In this document: one piece after another, positions 23,996 through 31,806 of the stretch
How the letters are laid out: each line of letters opens with the position of its first letter
How positions within the stretch are numbered: the stretch's first letter is position 1
NCBI RefSeq assembly: GCF_002269125.1
Contig: NZ_NQKI01000024.1
Coordinates: 1-64,000 of the forward strand
Reading direction: 5' to 3'
Length of the DNA: 64,000 nt
From: Pseudomonas lundensis
GTDB taxonomy: Bacteria > Pseudomonadota > Gammaproteobacteria > Pseudomonadales > Pseudomonadaceae
Notes under the pieces: generated by a model
Seen by the model: the letters and a program-made list of their open reading frames with translations, nothing else
Told to the model about the DNA's origin: nothing
The model's database searches: none
Made by a program: the position numbers and the translations under genes

Positions 23996-24283
23996 ATGAC
24001 TTACGAAGTGATTGTTGAAGGGTTTGTCCTCCAGGTGGAGGTTACGAACTGCGAAAACACCCCGCCCAACCCGAACAGCTGGGCCAGTGATTGGGATTTT
24101 CAGGGCAGCCGCGAACTGGAATTCGTTGTTGTTTCAGGCATCACTTATGACACCGACGGTGTGCGGATGGATGCCCCGGCCAGCGAACTGGCAGATGCGG
24201 CCGAACAATACGAAAAGCAGATCGAGGCCGAACTCTGGCGCCAGATCGACAGCCACACGCATCGGCAACGGTGGGCAGCATGA
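23996..24283 (+). CDS. Early phage protein, unknown
   Basis: 95 aa from ATG 23996 with TTGGAGG upstream. Acidic (DWDFQGSRELEFVVVSG, then ASELADAAEQYEKQIEAELWRQID). No signal peptide or membrane helix. It overlaps the following gene by 4 nt (ATGA). No function recognised. Confidence 0.65.
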   Translation: MTYEVIVEGFVLQVEVTNCENTPPNPNSWASDWDFQGSRELEFVVVSGITYDTDGVRMDAPASELADAAEQYEKQIEAELWRQIDSHTHRQRWAA

Positions 24284-24513
24284 GCCGTGCCCACATCATT
24301 GCAGTAGGCATGATCAATTCACGATTTGTTGAGCTGCTCGCAGGCAACACCTCTGCGCAACTGCACGCCGAAACGAGCATGGCCATAGAAATGGCCCACT
24401 CACTGGGTGCGATCGATACCAGCGAACACCGACATTTTGTGGCCCGGCAAGACCGAATCCTTGAGCGCCAGCATCAAGACCTTATGGCTAAGTTGGAGGG
24501 GTTTCGAGCATGA
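24280..24513 (+). CDS. Small early phage protein, unknown
   Basis: 77 aa, helical, with HAETSMAIEMAHSLGAIDTS in the middle and a charged C-terminus (ARQDRILERQHQDLMAKLE). It is linked by ATGA overlaps to genes on both sides. Such proteins are common in Pseudomonas phage early operons; no function is known to me. Confidence 0.65.
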   Translation: MSRAHIIAVGMINSRFVELLAGNTSAQLHAETSMAIEMAHSLGAIDTSEHRHFVARQDRILERQHQDLMAKLEGFRA

Positions 24514-24644
24514 CCATCATCGCCACCAACCGAAAATCACTCATCCAAGCCCTGCACCGTCAGGGCTTTTTTCTGGTTAACGAATTGCCCCGCCCGATTC
24601 GTATTGAAGTACGGCGCGGTATGTTGATCGCGAGGGTGTCATGA
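24510..24644 (+). CDS. Small early phage protein (44 aa), unknown
   Basis: 44 aa, basic, beginning MTIIATNRKSLIQALHRQGF. Support for coding comes from ATGA overlaps with the genes before and after, giving an unbroken coupled chain. An intrinsic terminator is encoded inside it (24549-24572). Confidence 0.55.
   Translation: MTIIATNRKSLIQALHRQGFFLVNELPRPIRIEVRRGMLIARVS
24549..24572 (+). terminator. Intrinsic terminator inside a small gene
   Basis: GCCCTG-CACCGT-CAGGGC followed by TTTTTT. It lies within the coding region of the 44-aa gene, so transcription beyond it would depend on antitermination or partial read-through. Confidence 0.75.
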
Positions 24645-24757
24645 CCAACCGCCAACGTCAGCGCCGCTGTCTGCTGTGGCGAGGCTCATTCCCTGCCCTC
24701 GCCATCTTCGCCGTCCTGATGCTGCTCAGCGCTTTCGCTGATCGGATCACCCAATAA
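24641..24757 (+). CDS. Small single-pass membrane protein (38 aa), unknown
   Basis: 38 aa with a basic N-terminus (TNRQRQRRC) and one hydrophobic helix (FPALAIFAVLMLLSAF). It starts in an ATGA overlap with the previous gene. Positive-inside topology predicts the C-terminus in the periplasm. Function unknown; small early membrane proteins of phages can act in host takeover or exclusion, which is only a guess here. Confidence 0.5.
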   Translation: MTNRQRQRRCLLWRGSFPALAIFAVLMLLSAFADRITQ

Positions 24758-24803
24758 CCCCTCCCCTTTTCAATGCTGCGCACGTCGCGGCAAGGAAACT
24801 CTT

Positions 24804-25565
24804 GTGTCCGAATTAGCCATCAAGCCCACGTTCAGCCTGGCACCGCAAAACCTCGACGAGGCATTGAAGTTCGCCGACTACCTCGCGAACTCCGACATTG
24901 TCCCGAAGGACTTTCAGAAAAAGCCCGCCAATATCCTGGTGGCCGTGCAGTGGGGTATGGAACTGGGCTTGCAGCCCATGCAGGCCATGCAAAGCATCGC
25001 GGTCATCAACGGGCGCCCATCGCTCTGGGGTGACGCGGTAATCGCTCTGGTCCGCAGCTCGCCGCTGTGTGAGTACGTGTACGAGACCGACGACGGCGAG
25101 ACGGCTTCCTGCCGGGTGAAGCGTGTCGGAGAGGACGAGCAGACCCGTACGTTCAGCATGAACGATGCCCAGCAGGCCGGCCTCAAGGGCAAGCAAGGCC
25201 CTTGGGCGCAGTATCCGAAACGAATGCGCCAGATGCGCGCCCGGTCCTTTGCTCTGCGAGACGTATTCCCCGACGTGCTGCGCGGCATGCCGATGGCCGA
25301 GGAAGTCCAGGATATCCCAACCGAGCGCGAGCTCAACCAGACCCACGCCCGTAAAGCCGAAGAGCCGAAGGTGCTGCCGGCCTACCCCGACAGCAAGCTG
25401 GAGGAAAACGCGGAGAAATGGCGCGGAATGATCGCGCAGAACCGCACAAGCCCCGAACACCTGCTGGCGAACCTCACCAGTAAATACGTCGTTACCCCTG
25501 AGCAAGAAGAGCGCATCCGCGCCCTTACCCCTATCGAAGGAGAAGCCACCGATGAAAGTGCATAA
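24804..25565 (+). CDS. recT: RecT-like single-strand annealing protein
   Basis: 253 aa from a GTG start with AAGGA upstream. The N-terminal half matches phage RecT proteins of Pseudomonas (DEALKFADYLANSDIVPKDF, VQWGMELGLQPMQAMQSIAVING, RPSLWGDAVIALV). It anneals complementary single strands made by the partner exonuclease, which is encoded next with a 14-nt overlap. Used in phage recombination and circularisation. Confidence 0.9.
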   Translation: MSELAIKPTFSLAPQNLDEALKFADYLANSDIVPKDFQKKPANILVAVQWGMELGLQPMQAMQSIAVINGRPSLWGDAVIALVRSSPLCEYVYETDDGETASCRVKRVGEDEQTRTFSMNDAQQAGLKGKQGPWAQYPKRMRQMRARSFALRDVFPDVLRGMPMAEEVQDIPTERELNQTHARKAEEPKVLPAYPDSKLEENAEKWRGMIAQNRTSPEHLLANLTSKYVVTPEQEERIRALTPIEGEATDESA

Positions 25566-27195
25566 CGTTCAGCAAGGCACGCCCGAGTGGCATGCTCTTC
25601 GTTCCAGCTATTTCACCGCTTCGGAGGCGCCCGCGATGATGGGCGCTTCGAAGTTCCAGACCCGCAACGATCTGCTGACCATGAAGAAAACCGGCATTGT
25701 TCCGGACGTCAACCCGCAGCAACAGGCCGCATTTGACCGTGGCCACGCCACTGAGGAAATGGCGCGCCCCTTGGTCGAGGAAATGATCGGCGAGGAGCTT
25801 TACCCCATCGTCGGTACCAGCGGCAACCTGCTGGCCTCCATGGACGGCGCCACGATGCTGGGTGACGTACTGTTTGAGCATAAGCTGTGGAACGAGAAGG
25901 TCGTGACGCAGATCCGCGCCGGCGAGCTGGATCCCCACTACTACTGGCAGTTGGAACAGCAGCTGCTGGTGAGTGGGGCCGAACGCGTGATTTTCGTCTG
26001 CTCCGACGGCACCAAAAACAGGTTCGCGCACCTGGAATACAGCCCGGTTGCCGGTCGTCGTGAGCAGCTGGTCGCTGGCTGGGCCCAGTTCGAGCAGGAC
26101 CTTGGCGAATTTGTGGTCAAGGAAGCCAAGGTCGAAGCGATTGGCGCTGCCCCCGATCAACTGCCGGCGCTGCGAATCGACGTAACCGGCATGGTCACCG
26201 CCAGCAACTTGGACGCGTTCAAGTCCCACGCCCTGGCTGTAATTGGCGATATCAACACCGATCTGTCGACCGACAAGGACTTCGCCGATGCGGACGCCAC
26301 CGTGAAGTGGTGCGGCGAGGTTGAAGAAAAGTTGAAGGCAGCCAAAGAGCACGCACTGAGCCAAACCGAAAGCATCGACGTGCTGTTCAAGGCCATCGAC
26401 GACATCACAGCAGAGACTCGACGCAAGCGCCTGGAGCTGGAAAAGCTGATCAAAGCGCGCAAGGACATAATCCGTAGCGATATTGTCATGGATGCCGCGA
26501 AGGCCTTGCAGGCGCACATCGACCAGATCAACGAGACGCTGAACAGCCGGATCCGGATGCCGAGAGTGTCGGCGGATTTCGCAGGCGCCATCAAGGGCAA
26601 ACGCACCATCGACAGCCTTAAGGAAGCCGCCAACGCCGAGCTGGCCCGCGCCAAGATCGAGGCCAGCCGCATTGCTGACCTGATTCGAGCGAACCTGAAA
26701 AGCCTGAACGAACTGGCCATTAAGCACGGCTTCCTGTTTCACGATGCGCAGGAACTGGTGCTCAAGGCCAACGATGACCTGGTGGCGCTGATCAAGGTCC
26801 GGATCAACGAGCACGAACTGCAGCAGGCGGAGCTCAAGCGCCAGGAAGAGGAAAAGGCGCAGCAGCTCGCAGCCCAACAGCGACAGAAGGCCGCTGAACC
26901 GGTTGTTGAACAGCCAGTGAAAGCCCCGCAAGAGCCGGAGCTGGTCGCCGCCACGCCGATCAAGACGACTGCAGCAGCTCAGCAGCCCGTCGATGATGGT
27001 CAGCGCATCAAGCTTGGCGATATCAGCACTCGCCTGGGCTTCACATTGTCCGCCGAGTTCCTGCGCTCTTTGGGATTCGAAGCGGTGGAGCGCAAGCAAG
27101 GCGCCCAGCTGTACCGCGCCAGTGACTTCCCACGCATCTGCGTCGCCCTGGTCCACCACATCCAGGCAGTACAGGCCAACCAGGTCGCAGCCTGA
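25552..27195 (+). CDS. YqaJ-type viral recombinase exonuclease with extended C-terminus
   Basis: 547 aa. The YqaJ/lambda-exonuclease core is residues 1-200: QGTPEWHALRSSYFTASEA, ASMDGA...LFEHKL and YYWQLEQQLLVSGAERV give the PD-(D/E)XK metal-binding residues. The rest (about 205-450) is charged coiled coil, followed by a Pro-rich linker and a small C-terminal domain (RIKLGDISTRLGFTLSAEFL ... CVALVHHI) that looks like a DNA- or partner-binding module. At 547 aa it is over twice the length of lambda exonuclease. Pairs with RecT. Confidence 0.88.
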   Translation: MKVHNVQQGTPEWHALRSSYFTASEAPAMMGASKFQTRNDLLTMKKTGIVPDVNPQQQAAFDRGHATEEMARPLVEEMIGEELYPIVGTSGNLLASMDGATMLGDVLFEHKLWNEKVVTQIRAGELDPHYYWQLEQQLLVSGAERVIFVCSDGTKNRFAHLEYSPVAGRREQLVAGWAQFEQDLGEFVVKEAKVEAIGAAPDQLPALRIDVTGMVTASNLDAFKSHALAVIGDINTDLSTDKDFADADATVKWCGEVEEKLKAAKEHALSQTESIDVLFKAIDDITAETRRKRLELEKLIKARKDIIRSDIVMDAAKALQAHIDQINETLNSRIRMPRVSADFAGAIKGKRTIDSLKEAANAELARAKIEASRIADLIRANLKSLNELAIKHGFLFHDAQELVLKANDDLVALIKVRINEHELQQAELKRQEEEKAQQLAAQQRQKAAEPVVEQPVKAPQEPELVAATPIKTTAAAQQPVDDGQRIKLGDISTRLGFTLSAEFLRSLGFEAVERKQGAQLYRASDFPRICVALVHHIQAVQANQVAA

Positions 27196-27197
27196 TC

Positions 27198-27398
27198 ATG
27201 GCTGCCCAGTCCATCCTCGACATCTACGACAGTGTCGAGGAGTTCTCCGGGATCCTTGTCTCCGCTGAGCTGCATGCCAGCGGCGGATGGGAACTGGAAT
27301 TCGTCGAGAACATCCGCGCCAGCTTCAAGCGTTACGGCGCCCACACCAATCTGAGCCCCGCTCAACAATCGAAGCTTGAGCGCATCGCCAAGCACTGA
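27198..27398 (+). CDS. Small phage protein, unknown
   Basis: 66 aa, two predicted helices and a short sheet (ILDIYDSVEEFSGILVSAEL ... WELEFVENIRASFKRYG). It starts 2 nt after the exonuclease stop, with no strong ribosome site, which suggests coupled translation. No family recognised. Confidence 0.6.
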   Translation: MAAQSILDIYDSVEEFSGILVSAELHASGGWELEFVENIRASFKRYGAHTNLSPAQQSKLERIAKH

Positions 27399-27407
27399 GG
27401 AATGCCC

Positions 27408-28223
27408 ATGAAAGCTGAACACAATGCAATTATCGAGCGCGCAAAGCTGGGCGGATATGAGCCGTCCATGATTGCGCATGAGCTGCTTGTGCACGACCTG
27501 GTGCAGGCGGCACTGTTTGAGTTCCGCAATGTTCGAGCGCCGTTTCACAGTCTGAACGAAGGCCAGCAACAGGAAGTCATCGACCGGGTGACTGACGCTG
27601 CGGAAAAGTCTGTTTATAACGCCATCAGCATCATCAGCTCCCGCAACGTCGACACCATCCCGGTGACCATCGTTGACGCAAAGTTCAAAGCCAAGGCAAT
27701 CACGGTAACTGCCGCCATCGATGCACAAGATCCGAACCGGCACGGCCTGATCGATGTGGCTGGGCGTCTGTGTCTGCTGGTGCTGGCTCCGAACGATTAC
27801 GCCGAAGGTCTGGACGGCATCAAGGCTGAGCGTGATCAGCCGGACTTACCACTACATGTCAGCGATATCACCGGCAGCCTGTTCGAACACAGGGCGACAG
27901 GATCGGGCGAACCGGTCGGTGGACACCCACTTGGCAGCGCCACTGAACTGGCCGAGCGCACCGGTGGTGCTAGCGGCGCCGACCTGGACAAAGAGTTCGG
28001 CGAGTTCACCTACGACGATGCCAAGCAATTGATCGTGCTCAAGTCCAACAACAAGGCGTTCAAGGGTCACTGGGTGCAAAGCCGACTGGCCATCGATAGC
28101 GACAAGACCGCCACCCTGCTGCTGCGGCTGCTCGATGACAAAGTGGTCGAGATCGAAACCGAGGGTGAATCGGCATTTGACCACAGCTTCAAGGTCATCG
28201 CCGCGCTGGAAGACGTCGTCTGA
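27408..28223 (+). CDS. Phage recombination-region protein, unknown
   Basis: 271 aa from ATG 27408 (GAGG about eight nt upstream; an ATG at 27402 is too close). The N-terminal part (residues 20-135) is a compact domain with PVTIVDAKFKAKAITVTAAID and AGRLCLLVLAPNDYAEGLDGI; the C-terminal part is a second domain (TYDDAKQLIVLKSNNKAFKG ... TATLLLRLLDDKVVEIE). Similar proteins occur beside RecT/exonuclease genes in Pseudomonas phages. I cannot assign a function. Confidence 0.65.
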   Translation: MKAEHNAIIERAKLGGYEPSMIAHELLVHDLVQAALFEFRNVRAPFHSLNEGQQQEVIDRVTDAAEKSVYNAISIISSRNVDTIPVTIVDAKFKAKAITVTAAIDAQDPNRHGLIDVAGRLCLLVLAPNDYAEGLDGIKAERDQPDLPLHVSDITGSLFEHRATGSGEPVGGHPLGSATELAERTGGASGADLDKEFGEFTYDDAKQLIVLKSNNKAFKGHWVQSRLAIDSDKTATLLLRLLDDKVVEIETEGESAFDHSFKVIAALEDVV

Positions 28224-28244
28224 CTCTCCCGCCCCAACACCACC

Positions 28245-28269
28245 AGGCGCCAACGCGGCGCCTTCTTTT
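28245..28269 (+). terminator. Intrinsic terminator within the early operon
   Basis: AGGCGCC-AACGC-GGCGCCT followed by TCTTTT. It lies between the 271-aa gene and the exonuclease gene; read-through or antitermination is needed to reach downstream genes. Confidence 0.75.
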
Positions 28270-28288
28270 CGCCTATAGGAAATGCCCC

Positions 28289-28897
28289 ATGAATCTGATT
28301 ACCCCGTACGACACCGAAACCACCGGCCTGCCGCTGTTCCGCGATCCAAGCGACGATCCACGTCAACCGCACCTGGTGGACATTTGCATTCTTGCCTTCA
28401 ACGCCGACGGCACTCTGGTCGATTCCTTCGAAGCCATGGTTCGCCCAGATGGCTGGGTGATCCCTGCCGAAGTAACCGCGATCCACGGCATCACAAACGA
28501 AATGGCGATGGACTTAGGTATTCCCGAGTCAGAAGCATTGGATGGTTTCATGGCCATTCATGACCGTGCGGGCCTGCGGGTAGCCCACAACATCAGCTTC
28601 GATGATCGAATCATGCGCATTGCCCTGTCGCGGTACCGGGGCAAGGAAGCAGCCGATGCATTCAAAACCACTCCAGGCTACTGCACATGCCAGTCCAGCA
28701 AGAACCTGGTTCAGTGCCCGCCCACTGAAAAAATGATTCGCGCCGGTTTCGGTAAGCAGTTCAAGCAGCCTACGGTTGCCGAGGCGCTGCGGCACTTCAC
28801 CGGCGAAGAACTTGTCGGCGGTCACCGCGCGCGACCTGATACCGAGGCGTGCACCCGCGTTTACTTCGCCATGAACCCGCCTGTTTTGGTGGCGTAA
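28289..28897 (+). CDS. DEDDh 3'-5' exonuclease (DnaQ/ExoX-like)
   Basis: 202 aa. Exo I YDTETTGLP (D and E bind metal), Exo II HNISFDDRIM, Exo III HRARPDTEACTRVYF with the general-base His. This is a stand-alone exonuclease domain; substrate may be nicked phage or host DNA. It starts 28 nt after a terminator with AGGA about eight nt before the ATG. Last + strand gene before an opposed gene. Confidence 0.9.
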   Translation: MNLITPYDTETTGLPLFRDPSDDPRQPHLVDICILAFNADGTLVDSFEAMVRPDGWVIPAEVTAIHGITNEMAMDLGIPESEALDGFMAIHDRAGLRVAHNISFDDRIMRIALSRYRGKEAADAFKTTPGYCTCQSSKNLVQCPPTEKMIRAGFGKQFKQPTVAEALRHFTGEELVGGHRARPDTEACTRVYFAMNPPVLVA

Positions 28898-28900
28898 TAG

Positions 28901-28922
28901 AAACGCCCCAAAAGAGGCGTTT
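28901..28922. terminator. Bidirectional terminator between convergent genes
   Basis: AAACGCC and GGCGTTT pair (7 bp) around an 8-nt loop, with A/T runs on both sides. It separates the exonuclease gene (+) from the opposed 91-aa gene (-). Confidence 0.75.
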
Positions 28923-28924
28923 AT

Positions 28925-29200
28925 TTACTCAGGCTTTTGACCATTCCCCACGCTTAGACCCCGATCTATCCCCCAATCAAGCGCCTGATCAATTGTCATA
29001 CCGAGAACATTGTCGGTGTAATCCTCAACAATAGGTTTCCCTGCACCGGTATACACACCAACAAAAAGCTGCTTTGTACCGTCGTCTAAAGTTCTAGCAC
29101 GTACATCAACTTGAGTGCCATTTTGGAGCTTCAACTCCTTACTGTTGAAATTGGCATGCACAGCTGCCCAGTCAAAATACGTCTGTGTTCTTTGAAACAT
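28925..29200 (-). CDS. Opposed accessory (moron-like) gene, unknown
   Basis: 91 aa from ATG 29200, with GGGATTGGGA upstream; a longer reading to 29242 is less likely. It is the only - strand gene in the + strand right arm, has its own terminator, and about 80 nt of AT-richer DNA upstream. These are features of morons, genes expressed by the prophage independently of lytic control. The protein (VHANFNSKELKLQNGTQVDV, LFVGVYTGAGKPIVEDY) has no signal peptide or known domain. Confidence 0.65.
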   Translation of the reverse strand: MFQRTQTYFDWAAVHANFNSKELKLQNGTQVDVRARTLDDGTKQLFVGVYTGAGKPIVEDYTDNVLGMTIDQALDWGIDRGLSVGNGQKPE

Positions 29201-29280
29201 TTCCCAATCCCCTAAACATTGTTTGAGTAGGGAGTAAGGCACACGGACTAAAAATACTCCAACTCAGAGTTGCTCCTTTT

Positions 29281-29586
29281 ATGAACCCAATCGCACAGCG
29301 GGCGCTTGATCGTGCCCGCGAATCTGCTCCGCCTGCCCTGATAGCTCCGATTCAGGCCAATCCGTCACTGCCAGAGCTAATCATCACCGGCCCCATCAAC
29401 CGCATCATGGAGCTTGAGGGCAAGCGTTTTGCACTTGAAGTGGTGCAGGCCCTCGGCTCATCCATACGCAATCCATCAGTCGTCAAGCAGGTAATTGGCA
29501 ACCTCACACGAACCGCCGTCGCACAGCCATCCAGTTACGCAAGCGGTATCAAATTAGTCATCGATCTGTTGAAGGGGGCGTCATGA
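29281..29586 (+). CDS. Phage protein, unknown
   Basis: 101 aa, helical, with PELIITGPINRIMELEGKRF and ALEVVQALGSSIRNPSVVKQ. The start at 29281 has no clear Shine-Dalgarno, so it is uncertain. It overlaps the next gene by 4 nt, which supports coding. No family recognised. Confidence 0.55.
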   Translation: MNPIAQRALDRARESAPPALIAPIQANPSLPELIITGPINRIMELEGKRFALEVVQALGSSIRNPSVVKQVIGNLTRTAVAQPSSYASGIKLVIDLLKGAS

Positions 29587-29777
29587 GCGAGCTCTCCGAC
29601 CGATACAACAGCCTGCCGTTCAAAGATCGACAAATGCTCAACGCCCTGATGGTCGAAGCTGAAATTCGATTCATCGAACTTGAGAAAAAACGCATGTTGG
29701 CCGACATCCGCAAGAACGTCAGGGTCATCAATGACCGAGTGAAAAACATGCGGCGCCACCTGGAAACGTTGCCATGA
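29583..29777 (+). CDS. Small helical phage protein, unknown
   Basis: 64 aa, mostly one long charged helix (MVEAEIRFIELEKKRMLADI, residues 22-41, and following). ATGA overlaps with both neighbours place it in one translational unit with the excisionase-like gene. Function unknown. Confidence 0.6.
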   Translation: MSELSDRYNSLPFKDRQMLNALMVEAEIRFIELEKKRMLADIRKNVRVINDRVKNMRRHLETLP

Positions 29778-30175
29778 CAAACACAGCAGCAGTTAGAACA
29801 GATCAATGCCTCCCACGCATCCTGCGTGCCGGCAAAGCCCCCGCATACCTGGGCATGTCGAGAGCTGCATTCGCAGAAATGGTGCGACCTTATGTGCAGG
29901 AAATTCGCATCGGCGCGCAAGGCGTTGGGTTCGACAGGTACGAGCTCGATCAATGGGCTGACAACTACATCAAGACCAAATCGGTTGATAAAGCATCGCC
30001 GCAGGACAACAATCCGCCCTGCAGTGGGCGCCCGGGAGAGAAACAATGGCGCGAAAAACGATCTCCGGTCTCTACGAGAGGAACGGTATCTGGCACATCG
30101 ACAAGGTCGTCCGTGGTACACGACTTCAAGAAAGCACTGGAACAAGCGAAAGGGAAGAAGCCGAGCAGTACCTGA
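29774..30175 (+). CDS. Excisionase-like DNA-binding protein
   Basis: 133 aa. Residues 15-65 look like an AlpA/MerR-type winged HTH (RILRAGKAPAYLGMSRAAF ... VGFDRYELDQWADNYI), as in phage excisionases. It lies directly before integrase and overlaps it by 130 nt, so its last 43 residues (Ser/Thr/Lys-rich) are read in a second frame of the integrase N-terminus. That tail may not be functional. Expected to direct excision. Confidence 0.7.
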   Translation: MTNTAAVRTDQCLPRILRAGKAPAYLGMSRAAFAEMVRPYVQEIRIGAQGVGFDRYELDQWADNYIKTKSVDKASPQDNNPPCSGRPGEKQWREKRSPVSTRGTVSGTSTRSSVVHDFKKALEQAKGKKPSST

Positions 30176-31224
30176 TTTTTCGGCTTGAGAAACTCAGGCA
30201 GGAGAAGGTTTACGGCGTGCGTCAGGTGCGAACCTGGCGCGAGGCCGCCACCCGTTTTTTGGTGGAATATCAGGACCAGCCATCAATTGCTTTATCTGCA
30301 TCGCACATCGAACAGCTTGATCCTTACCTCGGTGAACTGCCCATAACCCACGTCGATGACGGGGCACTGGCGCAGTTCATCAAGGACAGGCAAACGCCGG
30401 GGCTGACAAAGACCGGCAAGGTTAAGCCCGGCGTATCGAACAGGACAATCAACATCGCCCTGCAACGTGTCGTCAGGATTTTGAATCTATGCGCACGCAA
30501 GTGGCGGGATGCTGAGAAAAGGCCATGGCTGGAATCGGTGCCGATGATCAGCATGCTGGATGAGAAGACAAACAGCCGAAAGCCCTACCCGCTTTCTTGG
30601 GAAGAGCAGTCAGTGTTGTTTGCTGAGTTGCCAGCACACTTGCAACGTATGGCCATGTTCAAGGTGAACACCGGCTGTCGTGAGCAAGAGGTCTGCAAAC
30701 TGCGTTGGGATTGGGAGATTGCTGTGCCCGAGTTGGATACCAGTGTTTTCCTGATACCTGCAGGCTTTGGCGGGAGACGTGAAACCTCTGGTGTGAAGAA
30801 CGGCGAGGATCGTCTTGTGGTTCTGAATGGGGTGGCCAAGTCAGTTATCGAGAAGCAACGCGGCCTAAGTAAGGAATGGGTTTTCCCTTATGACGGTACC
30901 GGGATGCATCGGATGAACGATTCGGCCTGGAAGAAAGCGCGGGTACGTGCAGCGAAGATATGGCAGGAGAAATACCTGCGCCCTGCCTTGCCGGGTTTCG
31001 CATCGATCCGGGTACACGACCTGAAGCACACCTTTGGCAGAAGGCTACGTGCAGCAGGCGTGACACTGGAAGATCGAAAGGCATTGCTTGGGCATAAGAA
31101 CGGAAGCATTACGAGCCACTATTCTACCGCAGAGCTTGGGCAACTGATCGAAGCGGCAAACAAAGCATCGTCAACTGATTCGCGGGGGCCCGCACTGACG
31201 ATCTTGAGGAGGAAAACAGGGTGA
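30046..31224 (+). CDS. int: Tyrosine-recombinase integrase
   Basis: 392 aa. An N-terminal arm-binding region (KTISGLYERNGIWHIDKVVR), a SAM-like core-binding domain (about residues 75-175) and a catalytic domain. Visible catalytic residues: Arg I in NTGCREQEVCKLRW, box II HDLKHTFGRRL, GHKNGSITSHYS with the nucleophilic Tyr. Box II normally reads HxxR; here it is HDLK, so Arg II is Lys. It lies 70 nt from the tRNA-Pro 3' end, its attachment target. Confidence 0.95.
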   Translation: MARKTISGLYERNGIWHIDKVVRGTRLQESTGTSEREEAEQYLIFRLEKLRQEKVYGVRQVRTWREAATRFLVEYQDQPSIALSASHIEQLDPYLGELPITHVDDGALAQFIKDRQTPGLTKTGKVKPGVSNRTINIALQRVVRILNLCARKWRDAEKRPWLESVPMISMLDEKTNSRKPYPLSWEEQSVLFAELPAHLQRMAMFKVNTGCREQEVCKLRWDWEIAVPELDTSVFLIPAGFGGRRETSGVKNGEDRLVVLNGVAKSVIEKQRGLSKEWVFPYDGTGMHRMNDSAWKKARVRAAKIWQEKYLRPALPGFASIRVHDLKHTFGRRLRAAGVTLEDRKALLGHKNGSITSHYSTAELGQLIEAANKASSTDSRGPALTILRRKTG

Positions 31225-31249
31225 TCCCCCGCAAAAGTCCCTACGCATG

Positions 31250-31278
31250 AAAAAGCCCAACTCGTGAAAGTTGGGCTA
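31250..31278 (-). terminator. Terminator downstream of tRNA-Pro
   Basis: On the - strand AGCCCAACT and AGTTGGGCT pair around a 6-nt loop, followed by TTTTTC. It lies 16 nt past the tRNA 3' end and ends the tRNA transcript. Because it is at the prophage junction, it may be phage-supplied. Confidence 0.85.
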
Positions 31279-31293
31279 AGTCATTGAATAATA

Positions 31294-31370
31294 TGGTCGG
31301 GACGGAGTGATTCGAACACTCGACCCCTAGCACCCCATGCTAGTGCGCTACCGGACTGCGCTACGCCCCG
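31294..31370 (-). tRNA. tRNA-Pro, anticodon GGG (prophage attachment site)
   Basis: 77 nt with encoded CCA. Acceptor stem CGGGGCG/CGTCCCG, anticodon arm CTAGC-ATGGGGT-GCTAG with GGG at 34-36, T arm GAGTG-TTCGAAT-CACTC. The gene reads away from merR, with its 3' end facing the prophage. The integrase gene next to the 3' end shows that the att core is in the 3' half; the gene is intact after integration. Confidence 0.97.
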
Positions 31371-31449
31371 ACTAGGCGTTAGAACTATTTGAAATAACTC
31401 GGGCAAATATACCTTAAGCCTAAAAAAAGCGAAAGTAGTAATGATCAAG

Positions 31450-31806
31450 TTATTTGCGAAGGATCAACAAAACATCTTCAAGCTCTGAAATGGTTTGGCG
31501 GATCAACTGCTTGTACTGGGTTGTATCATCTTTCGCTTCATCACCTGAAAGACGCAACCGCGCACCTCCAATTGTGAAGCCTTGGTCATACAACAAGGCA
31601 CGAATCTGCCGGATCATCAACACATCCTGTCGTTGATAATACCGGCGATTTCCTCGCCGCTTTACGGGGTTAAGTTGAGGAAACTCTTGCTCCCAATATC
31701 GCAGCACATGCGGTTTGACCGCACACAACTCGCTAACTTCGCCGATGGCGAAGTAGCGCTTGCCCGGAATTGGCGGGAGCTCGTCGTTATGACTTGGTTC
31801 CAGCAT
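31450..31806 (-). CDS. MerR-family transcriptional regulator
   Basis: 118 aa. MerR-type winged HTH: YFAIGEVSELCAVKPHVLRYWEQEFPQL (described from residue 18) with RRGNRRYYQRQDVLMIRQIR, then a short dimerisation helix. No C-terminal ligand-binding cysteines, so it is not a metal sensor. It overlaps ihfA by 20 nt and is conserved next to ihfA in pseudomonads. Target genes unknown. Confidence 0.9.
   Translation of the reverse strand: MLEPSHNDELPPIPGKRYFAIGEVSELCAVKPHVLRYWEQEFPQLNPVKRRGNRRYYQRQDVLMIRQIRALLYDQGFTIGGARLRLSGDEAKDDTTQYKQLIRQTISELEDVLLILRK

Larger units (their letters stand above)
1..31293. mobile_element. Temperate podovirus prophage (right-hand part)
   Basis: A continuous block of phage genes abuts the 3' end of a tRNA-Pro gene, with an integrase as the last phage gene. 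Seen: integrase, excisionase-like, RecT/YqaJ recombination, CI/Cro/CII regulators, O/P replication, lysis cassette, then portal-to-terminase virion genes in T7-like order. The left attachment site and any genes beyond the tail fibre lie outside the window. Most genes look intact, so the prophage could be functional, apart from doubt about the tail fibre. The right boundary is set by the tRNA 3' end; the exact core repeat cannot be fixed without the left end. Confidence 0.95.

Noticed and set aside
25531..27159. 542-aa - strand open frame opposite the YqaJ exonuclease gene
   Set aside because: Antisense shadow; no ribosome site or known domain, while the + frame has catalytic motifs.
1..31224. 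T7-type RNA polymerase or reverse-transcriptase tropism system
   Set aside because: No gene of either type appears in the part of the prophage within the window; the missing left end cannot be judged.
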